Below the pieces are notes generated by a model, which searched no databases, was not told the DNA's origin, and was given only the letters and a program-made list of their open reading frames with translations. 8,651 bases of DNA from Opitutia bacterium (GTDB lineage Bacteria > Verrucomicrobiota > Verrucomicrobiia > Opitutales > JANYEO01), in NCBI GenBank assembly GCA_025363025.1, contig JANYEO010000098.1:1-8651 (forward strand), given 5' to 3'. This document shows positions 1 to 5,012 of the stretch, piece after piece (position 1 is the first letter of the stretch; the number at the start of each line of letters is the position of its first letter). The position numbers and the translations under genes were made by a program.

Positions 1-164
1 TGCATAATGCCTTTCTTTTGAGTTTTTGGTCGGTTGTCGTTCCTCGAGTACCGCATGTACACTCGTCGCTTCGCCCTACAAATTCCTCAAAATCAAAGCA
101 TTCTGCAATCGGTCTCTTCATGATCTCTGTATTTTATTTGAAAAAGTTATTATGCAGCGGTCTC
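1..164 (+). repeat. Small non-autonomous repeat element, copy 1 (left end cut by window)
   Basis: The segment matches the reverse complement of 4207-4402 over most of its length, with only scattered transitions in the core, and lacks a stretch of roughly 27 bases near its right part. The right end is ATTATGCAGCGGTCTC (149-164). The left end starts inside the terminal repeat at TGCATAATGC, so about 8 bases (GAGACCGC by comparison) lie outside the window. An internal copy of the end sequence is at 98-116. The core contains a small hairpin, CGAG-TAC...GTA-CTCG, near 44-64. It encodes no transposase, so any mobility would need an enzyme supplied from elsewhere. It lies directly upstream of fabG, which has no recognisable promoter of its own between 165 and 214. 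Confidence 0.85.
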
Positions 165-214
165 GACTTGCCAATAGCTATAAGTTTCTTCATTTTGACC
201 GCTTTGTTTTCCCT

Positions 215-961
215 ATGAAATTAACATTTGAAAATCGAATCGCTCTGGTTACCGGGGCAGGGCGAGGCATTGGGCGGGCCATTGCTGAGCATTTAGCCGC
301 AGAGGGCGCCATGGTTATTTGCGTGAGCAAAAATGCCGATAGTTGTGGAGCCGTTGCAGACGCTATTAACCAAAGCGGGGGCAAGGCCCAGGCCTTAGCA
401 GTAGATGTTGCGGACAAGGTCGCTGTTGCTGCCGCATGCGAGGCCTTACTCACAGAGCATACCTGTATTGATATTTTGGTTAATAATGCGGGCATTACCA
501 AAGATAATTTGCTCATTCGTATGAGTGAAGAAGATTGGGATCTCGTTCTTACCACCAACCTGTCGAGTGTGTTTTATTGGACAAAAGGCCTTATTCGGCC
601 GATGACTAAAAAGCGTTTTGGTCGTATTATTAATATTTCTTCCGTTGTTGGGCTTATTGGGAATGCGGGCCAGGCCAATTATGCAGCAGCTAAAGCTGGG
701 CTGTTGGGCTATACAAAGACGCTCGCGCGTGAATTTGCCTCCCGCGCTATTACCGCGAATGTTGTGGCTCCTGGCTTTACGGCTACAGATATGACAGCCG
801 GCCTCTCTCCTGAAGTTATGGAAATGGCCAAAAAGACAATTCCTCTAGGGCGAATGGGGGAGGCTGCAGATATTGCTCGCATTGTGACGTATTTAGCTTC
901 AGAAGAATCAGGGTACATCACGGGCCAAGTTTTTTCAGTTGACGGCGGCATGGTGATGTGA
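215..961 (+). CDS. fabG: 3-oxoacyl-[acyl-carrier-protein] reductase FabG
   Basis: This 248-aa protein is a cytoplasmic short-chain dehydrogenase/reductase that reduces 3-oxoacyl-ACP to 3-hydroxyacyl-ACP with NADPH in type II fatty-acid synthesis. It shows the nucleotide-binding glycine motif TGAGRGIG (13-20), NNAG (90-93), and the catalytic set N115, S143, Y156 and K160 (YAAAK), plus the PGF segment and the C-terminal end VDGGM. The start at 215 gives the usual FabG length and places LVTG eleven residues in. The frame stays open upstream to base 26 through repeat copy 1, with an in-frame ATG at 152, but those residues are repeat-derived and unlike FabG. No Shine-Dalgarno is present; the leader is pyrimidine-rich (TTTTCCCT before ATG). 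acpP follows after 52 bp, and the fabG-acpP-fabF order supports the assignment. Other SDR enzymes share the fold, but this context makes FabG very likely. Confidence 0.95.
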   Translation: MKLTFENRIALVTGAGRGIGRAIAEHLAAEGAMVICVSKNADSCGAVADAINQSGGKAQALAVDVADKVAVAAACEALLTEHTCIDILVNNAGITKDNLLIRMSEEDWDLVLTTNLSSVFYWTKGLIRPMTKKRFGRIINISSVVGLIGNAGQANYAAAKAGLLGYTKTLAREFASRAITANVVAPGFTATDMTAGLSPEVMEMAKKTIPLGRMGEAADIARIVTYLASEESGYITGQVFSVDGGMVM

Positions 962-972
962 TGCTGAAGAGA

Positions 973-1001
973 TTGTTCCGTTTGATTCCAATACTTAACT
1001 T
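973..1001 (+). promoter_or_regulatory. Weak possible promoter in the fabG-acpP gap
   Basis: TTGTTC (973-978), a 17-base spacer and TAACTT (996-1001) loosely fit sigma-70 boxes ahead of acpP. The -10 match is only three of six bases. acpP is often transcribed more strongly than its neighbours, so an internal promoter would make sense, but readthrough from fabG would also suffice. Low confidence. Confidence 0.22.
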
Positions 1002-1013
1002 ATTTTTACAATT

Positions 1014-1268
1014 ATGTCAGACCTCTCCATCGAAGAGCGCGTAAAGCGCATCATTGTTAATCAATTAAACGTCAACGAAGAGCAAGTGGTACCTACCGCT
1101 CACTTTTTGAATGACCTTGGGGCCGATTCCCTCGACACCGTCGAGTTGGTTATGGCCTTCGAAGAAGAATTTAAAGCAGAGCTTCAAGGAAAAGAAATTC
1201 CTGAAACAGATGCTGAAAAGTTGATGACGGTAGGCGATATCAACGCCTACATTACGTCAAAAATGTAA
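1014..1268 (+). CDS. acpP: Acyl carrier protein AcpP, with a 5-residue insertion
   Basis: This 84-aa acidic helical protein carries growing acyl chains on a 4'-phosphopantetheine arm between the fatty-acid synthesis enzymes in the cytoplasm. The attachment serine is S39 in the motif LGADSLDTVELVMAFEEEF (35-53), which is nearly identical to the E. coli ACP helix II region. After EEEF the sequence reads KAELQGK (54-60) before EIP, where E. coli ACP has only two residues (DT), so there is a 5-residue insertion just after helix II. The C-terminal helix TVGDINAYI is normal. The start has no Shine-Dalgarno (leader TTATTTTTACAATT). It sits between fabG and fabF, as is common in proteobacteria, and a long hairpin begins 12 bases after its stop codon. 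Confidence 0.97.
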   Translation: MSDLSIEERVKRIIVNQLNVNEEQVVPTAHFLNDLGADSLDTVELVMAFEEEFKAELQGKEIPETDAEKLMTVGDINAYITSKM

Positions 1269-1279
1269 GGCCAAGATGT

Positions 1280-1340
1280 GCCGTTTATAATGGCTTGCTG
1301 ATTTGTTTACTCTATTCAATCGCAAGTCATTATAAGCGGT
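1280..1340 (+). repeat. Long hairpin between acpP and fabF, possibly a relic of the repeat family
   Basis: The arms 1280-1298 and 1322-1340 pair over 19 positions with no mismatch if three G-U pairs are allowed. GATT (1300-1303) and AATC (1318-1321) extend the stem past a one-base bulge, leaving a 14-nt loop. The right arm contains CATTATAAGCGGTC, close to the CATTATGCAGCGGTC end of the repeat elements, so it may be two facing terminal repeats with the core lost. It starts 12 bases after the acpP stop. The U-rich stretch downstream (TTCTTGTTTT, 1349-1358) is offset from the stem, so it is not a classical terminator. It may protect the acpP mRNA 3' end or act as a partial terminator. Confidence 0.75.
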
Positions 1341-1414
1341 CGCTATGGTTCTTGTTTTAGAAGTTTAAAGTTACAGTGTGATTATTAGAAAAGTTAAGCT
1401 GTTAGTTGTCTCTT

Positions 1415-1430
1415 AAGGGTAACTGCCCTT
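1415..1430 (+). other. Short hairpin upstream of fabF
   Basis: AAGGG (1415-1419) and CCCTT (1426-1430) can pair around a 6-base loop, followed by GCTTTTGC. The stem is only 5 bp and the T-run is broken, so a terminator role is doubtful. The rest of 1341-1482 shows no gene and no clear promoter. Confidence 0.3.
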
Positions 1431-1482
1431 GCTTTTGCTAATGATGATATTCAGCTATTATTTAGTAGGTCCCTTATTTTAA

Positions 1483-2742
1483 ATGCCCACATCATCTGCT
1501 CCTGAACGGGTCGTCGTTACCGGTATTGGCATCATTACCTCAATCGGCCACAATATTACCACTTATTGGGATAATCTCCTGGCTGGGACAAGCGGTATTA
1601 CGCGTATTACCACTTTTGACCCTACGGATTACCCAAGTCAAGTCGGGGCTGAGGTCAAAGACTTTGATGCGAAGCAGTACATGGACCCAAAGGAAGTGAA
1701 GCGGAATGATCGTTACTCCCATTTTGCGATGGCGGCTTCCCGTGAAGCTTTAAAAGATGCAATACTTGATACGACGAAATTGGCGGATGCGTCTCGTTTC
1801 GGCGTTATTATCGGCTCCGGCATAGGGGGGATTGAGACGATGGAGAAGCAGGCCATGACCCTGTTTGAAAAAGGGCCACGCAAGGTATCGCCTTTTATGA
1901 TTCCGTCGCTGATCGCTAATATTGCCTCGGGCATTGTAGCGATAGAGTTTAAAGCCCAGGGGCCGAATTTTGGCGTTGTAAGTGCTTGTGCTACCAGTTG
2001 CCATGCGATTGGTGAAGCTTTTCGCTTTCTTCAACGAGGCGAGGCAGATGTTATGCTAGCCGGTGGGAGTGAAGCTGCGGTTACGAGTTTAGGTTATGCT
2101 GGTTTTTGCGCTATGCGGGCGATGAGTACGAATTTTAATGACGAGCCCGCGCGGGCTAGTCGTCCTTTTGACCTTAACCGTGATGGCTTCATCATGGGGG
2201 AAGGGGCGGGGGTTTTGGTATTGGAGACGCTTTCTCATGCCAAAGCACGCGGGGCACGTATTTATTGTGAGTTAGCTGGTTATGCTGCCACGTGTGATGC
2301 CTATCATATTACGAGCCCAGACCCAGAGGGCAAGCCGCTTTCTAAATGCATTACGCAAGCTTTAGCAGATGCGAAGATAAAACCGGAGGAGGTGGACTAT
2401 ATTAATGCCCACGGTACTTCTACACCTTATAATGACAAATTTGAGACATTGGCCTTCAAGCGTGCCTTTGGTGAGCATGCGAAGACTATTGCCATTAGCT
2501 CTACCAAATCTATGACAGGGCATTTGTTGGGGGCTGCAGGGGCTATTGAAGCCGCAGTTGCTATCAAAGCGGTGCAAACAGGAGAGATCCCTCCCACCAT
2601 CAATTACGAAACGCCTGACCCTGAGTGTGATCTTAATTATACGCCTAATGTTAAGATAAAGCGGAAAGTCCGAGTCGCTATCAGTGATAACCTTGGCTTT
2701 GGCGGGCAGAATGCGGCTCTTGTATTTCGTGCCCTAGACTAA
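1483..2742 (+). CDS. fabF: Beta-ketoacyl-ACP synthase II FabF
   Basis: This 419-aa cytoplasmic condensing enzyme of the thiolase fold joins malonyl-ACP to a growing acyl-ACP, releasing CO2, in type II fatty-acid elongation. The catalytic triad is visible: C169 in VSACATSCHAIG, H310 in NAHGTSTP and H347 in KSMTGHLLGAAG, with the conserved lysine K342. The GFGGQNAALVF segment (405-415) forms the usual C-terminal active-site loop, and VVTGIG (11-16) marks the N-terminus. Length is normal for FabF, and its place after acpP favours FabF over FabB. The start at 1483 has no well-placed Shine-Dalgarno: an AGG lies about 13 bases upstream, too far away. In many alphaproteobacteria mltG follows fabF; here the gene is followed after one base by a repeat element and then by tyrS on the other strand, so the block has been rearranged. 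Confidence 0.97.
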   Translation: MPTSSAPERVVVTGIGIITSIGHNITTYWDNLLAGTSGITRITTFDPTDYPSQVGAEVKDFDAKQYMDPKEVKRNDRYSHFAMAASREALKDAILDTTKLADASRFGVIIGSGIGGIETMEKQAMTLFEKGPRKVSPFMIPSLIANIASGIVAIEFKAQGPNFGVVSACATSCHAIGEAFRFLQRGEADVMLAGGSEAAVTSLGYAGFCAMRAMSTNFNDEPARASRPFDLNRDGFIMGEGAGVLVLETLSHAKARGARIYCELAGYAATCDAYHITSPDPEGKPLSKCITQALADAKIKPEEVDYINAHGTSTPYNDKFETLAFKRAFGEHAKTIAISSTKSMTGHLLGAAGAIEAAVAIKAVQTGEIPPTINYETPDPECDLNYTPNVKIKRKVRVAISDNLGFGGQNAALVFRALD

Positions 2743-2743
2743 G

Positions 2744-2900
2744 GAGGCCATATGCAGAATGCATGCTTTTCAGCCCTTACTGCGTTCATCGTGCTCACGT
2801 ACTAAAACGTACGCTCCGCGCGTCTCGCTCGTAATCATCTGAAAATCAAAGCATTCTGCACACGGCCTCTGCATTTGAAAGGCTACTGTGTAGCGGTCTT
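2744..2900 (+). repeat. Small repeat element, copy 3 (degenerate, variant core)
   Basis: The left end GAGGCC (2744-2749) is one base from GAGACC and leads into TGCAGAATGCATGCTTT. The right end GCGGTCTT (2893-2900) matches GCGGTCTC with one change. An internal end-like sequence at 2851-2869 corresponds to 98-116 of copy 1, preceded by the shared AAAATCAAAGCATTCTGCA. Between the left end and about 2840 the core differs from copies 1 and 2 and contains a CGTAC-TAAAAC-GTACG hairpin (2797-2812). No clear target duplication flanks it. It begins one base after the fabF stop and fills most of the fabF-tyrS gap. The remaining 2901-2933 is AT-rich with no clear terminator. Confidence 0.75.
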
Positions 2901-2933
2901 AGTATTTTGCATCTTGCTTATTTCTTATAGTTT

Positions 2934-4136
2934 TTAAGCTGTAATCTTAAAGAAGGTCCGCTTTCCGGCATGGAATATATAATCCCCGTCTGTTGGTAAA
3001 GTAAGTTTGACGTGTCCGTCCGTTACTTTTTCGTCGTTTAAGCGCATGGCTCCTTGTTCAATTAAGCGGCGGATTTCTTTTTTGCTGGGAAATAGACTAG
3101 TTGCGGCCAGTAAGTCTATGAGCGGCATGTCACTGGCTTTTGCTGCTAATGTTTCCCATTGAAAGCAGGGCATATCTTCGGGGAGTTGTTTTTTTGAGAA
3201 AACATTCTCGAATGCTGATCGCTCTGCTATTGAGGTTTCTTTATCAAAAAAGCGGGCAACAAGGCGTTCAGCTAATTGCTTTTTGGCCTCCATGGGGTGG
3301 CTTGCTTTTAATTGCTCAATATTTTCAGGGCTTTCTAGAAGCAGCAAGCGGTAATAGGCCCACATGGCTTCATCGGGGATAGAGAGTATTTTGCCAAAAA
3401 TATCTTTGGCTGAGTCATTAAAGGCGATATAGTTGCCCAAGCTTTTGGACATTTTCTGCACTCCATCTAACCCCACTAGCAGGGGAGAGGTCATGACGAT
3501 TTGCTCTTTTTGCCCGGCTTCTTTTTGCAGGGCGCGGCCTACGAGCAGGTTAAAGAGCTGGTCCGTCCCGCCCAGTTCTATGTCTGCTTCAAGCACGACA
3601 GAGTCATACCCTTGAAGCAGCGGGTAGAGGAATTCAACGATAGAGATAGGGCTGCCCCCGGTATAGCGTTTAGCAAAGTCGTCCCGCTCGAGCATGCGGG
3701 CCACCGTCATTTTGCGGGCCAATATTAGGCAGTCTTCAAAGCCCATTTTGCCAAACCATTCGCTATTGTAGCGCACAGTTGTTTTGTCTTTGTCTAATAT
3801 TTTGAAAGCTTGGGACAGGTAAGTTTTCGTATTTTCCTGAATGTCTTTCCGTGTGAGCACTGGGCGTGTGCTCGAGCGTTCAGAAGGGTCTCCAATTAGC
3901 GTCGTATAATCCCCAATTAGCAAAATCGCCTCGTGCCCCAATTCTTGGAAGGCTCGTAGTTTATTAAATACTACCAAGTGCCCAAATGTTAAATCTGGCC
4001 GGGTAGGGTCTACTCCAAACTTTATTTTGAGGGGCTTGCCTGTTTTTAGGCGTTCGAGTAAGTCGGCTTCATCGATTAAGTGTTCCGTATTTTGTTTTAA
4101 AAAAGCGAGCTGGGCCTCAGGCGTCTTTGTAATCAT
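2934..4136 (-). CDS. tyrS: Tyrosine--tRNA ligase
   Basis: This 400-aa class I aminoacyl-tRNA synthetase activates tyrosine with ATP and charges tRNA-Tyr in the cytoplasm. The Rossmann catalytic domain covers roughly residues 35-235. GVDPTRPDLTFGHLVVFNKL (41-60) contains the HIGH-type motif as FGHL (51-54), and VGLDGVQKMSKSLGNY (221-236) contains a perfect KMSKS (228-232). ELGGTDQLFN (188-197) is the expected tyrosine-site segment. The KMSKS form places it in the TyrZ-like or type 2 bacterial subfamily rather than with E. coli TyrS. A C-terminal S4 RNA-binding domain follows at about 345-385 (KKEIRRLIEQGAMRLNDEKV). An out-of-frame ATG lies 7 bases upstream of the start. There is no Shine-Dalgarno at normal spacing; a GGG lies about 12 bases away. 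Repeat elements bracket the gene on both sides. Confidence 0.97.
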   Translation of the reverse strand: MITKTPEAQLAFLKQNTEHLIDEADLLERLKTGKPLKIKFGVDPTRPDLTFGHLVVFNKLRAFQELGHEAILLIGDYTTLIGDPSERSSTRPVLTRKDIQENTKTYLSQAFKILDKDKTTVRYNSEWFGKMGFEDCLILARKMTVARMLERDDFAKRYTGGSPISIVEFLYPLLQGYDSVVLEADIELGGTDQLFNLLVGRALQKEAGQKEQIVMTSPLLVGLDGVQKMSKSLGNYIAFNDSAKDIFGKILSIPDEAMWAYYRLLLLESPENIEQLKASHPMEAKKQLAERLVARFFDKETSIAERSAFENVFSKKQLPEDMPCFQWETLAAKASDMPLIDLLAATSLFPSKKEIRRLIEQGAMRLNDEKVTDGHVKLTLPTDGDYIFHAGKRTFFKITA

Positions 4137-4187
4137 TTACCATGTTGGCCCTTTTAGGCCCTGTTGGTAAAGCTCAAATAGTAATTA

Positions 4188-4193
4188 AGTATA
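4188..4193 (-). promoter_or_regulatory. Possible -10 box for tyrS
   Basis: On the minus strand this reads TATACT, five of six matches to TATAAT, 52 bases upstream of the tyrS start. No good -35 box is seen at 16-18 bases; that position falls in the end of repeat copy 2. Between this box and the gene, 4144-4167 holds a short GGCC...GGCC hairpin around TTTTA. Low confidence. Confidence 0.25.
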
Positions 4194-4206
4194 GTCGTTC
4201 TATGAT

Positions 4207-4402
4207 GAGACCTCTGCATAATAGTGTTTTCGAATAAAAGACAGAGAAAGTTCGAATGTTAGGGCCCTGGATTATGAAGAGGCCGATTGCAGAATGCTTT
4301 GATTTTGAGGAATTTGTAGGACGGAGTGACGAGTGTACATATGGTACTCGAGGAACGACAACCGACCAAAAACTCATAAAGCATGCATTATGCAGCGGTC
4401 TC
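4207..4402 (-). mobile_element. Small MITE-like element, copy 2 (most complete, 196 bp)
   Basis: The ends GAGACCTCTGCATAAT (4207-4222) and ATTATGCAGCGGTCTC (4387-4402) are inverted repeats matching at 15 of 16 positions. Identical 5-base direct repeats ATGAT flank it (4202-4206 and 4403-4407), as expected for a transposition target duplication. An internal third copy of the end motif is at 4279-4297 (GAGGCCGATTGCAGAATGC). It is inverted relative to copy 1 and carries about 27 extra bases between the internal motif and the far end. A 34-codon stretch beginning FWSVVVPRVP is open in both copies. It encodes no transposase. With the tyrS leader and the downstream promoter it fills the 346-bp gap 4137-4482. 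Confidence 0.8.
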
Positions 4403-4414
4403 ATGATAATCCGA

Positions 4415-4444
4415 TTGAAAAGTATCCATACCTCTTTGTATAAT
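4415..4444 (+). promoter_or_regulatory. Strong sigma-70-type promoter for the peroxiredoxin gene
   Basis: TTGAAA (4415-4420), an 18-base spacer and a perfect TATAAT (4439-4444) form the best promoter in the window. Transcription would begin near 4451, giving a leader of about 32 bases that is rich in C and T and has no Shine-Dalgarno. It starts only 12 bases past the end of repeat copy 2. It probably serves both the peroxiredoxin and aconitase. Confidence 0.75.
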
Positions 4445-4482
4445 CATTTTCATTTCCCTTAATTCTTCTATATTCTTAAATT

Positions 4483-4959
4483 ATGGCCCTTTCTTCTGGT
4501 TCTCTCGCCCCTAGTGTTACGCTTAAGCATAAAACAGCCACAGGTCTTCATGATGTTCGCCTGGGGGATCATTTTGGGAAGGAGCCTCTTGTGCTGCTTT
4601 TCTTCCCTTTGGCTTTTACAGGAGTCTGTACCCAAGAAATGTGCGGGGTTACAGAAGATTTATCCGCTTATACAACCCTAGGGGCCAAGGTTTACGCAAT
4701 CAGTGTAGATAGCCCTTTTGCAGGAGAAGCTTGGGCTGAGAAAAACAAAATTACGTTCCCTGTTTTGAGCGATTTTAACCGTGAAGCGATTAAAGCCTAC
4801 GATGTCGTTTGCCCAACGCTTGTGGGTTTGCATGACGTCGCAAAACGGTCCGCTTTTGTGATTAATAAAGATGGGGTCATTGCTTACAGCTGGTCTTCTG
4901 AGGATCCAAAAAACCTTCCTATTTTTGAAGAGATCAAGAAGGCGCTTGCTACTGTTTAA
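4483..4959 (+). CDS. Peroxiredoxin, AhpC/TSA (Bcp/AhpE-like) family
   Basis: This 158-aa thioredoxin-fold protein reduces hydrogen peroxide and organic hydroperoxides through an active cysteine, probably in the cytoplasm, since no signal peptide is seen. The active-site signature P-x3-T-x2-C reads PLAFTGVC (42-49), giving P42, T46 and peroxidatic C49, with R122 as the likely conserved arginine. C54 lies five residues after C49, the same spacing as the two active cysteines of E. coli Bcp, so an atypical two-cysteine mechanism with C54 as resolving residue is plausible; C110 is a second candidate. The C-terminus is short, unlike typical AhpC. A strong promoter lies upstream and acnA follows after 53 bp, suggesting one transcript. 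The family is clear; the subfamily (Bcp or AhpE) is not, so no symbol is given. Confidence 0.93.
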   Translation: MALSSGSLAPSVTLKHKTATGLHDVRLGDHFGKEPLVLLFFPLAFTGVCTQEMCGVTEDLSAYTTLGAKVYAISVDSPFAGEAWAEKNKITFPVLSDFNREAIKAYDVVCPTLVGLHDVAKRSAFVINKDGVIAYSWSSEDPKNLPIFEEIKKALATV

Positions 4960-5012
4960 TAGCAGGTATGGGTTTTTCGTCTTTATTTTAACGGCTCCTT
5001 GCCTCCCTTTTT

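Noticed and set aside
26..961. A 311-residue version of FabG
   Set aside because: The first 63 residues come from the repeat element and a non-FabG leader; the start at 215 gives normal FabG length and N-terminus.
1299..1358. Classical rho-independent terminator after acpP
   Set aside because: The stem is not directly followed by a T-run; the T-rich stretch begins about 9 bases later and is interrupted.
2752..2805. A 17-codon ORF with a perfect AAGGAGG before its ATG
   Set aside because: The Shine-Dalgarno is a chance junction of the fabF stop codon and the repeat end, the ORF lies inside repeat copy 3, and it stops at once at the hairpin.
1..4402. CRISPR-like repeat array
   Set aside because: The repeats are few, 160-200 bp long, irregularly spaced and partly inverted, with no short spacers and no cas genes.
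4174..4404. A 76-residue minus-strand gene
   Set aside because: It runs from the terminal repeat of copy 2 out into the tyrS leader; only its central part is shared with copy 1, so it is not annotated as a gene, although the codon-position signal is reported as a finding.
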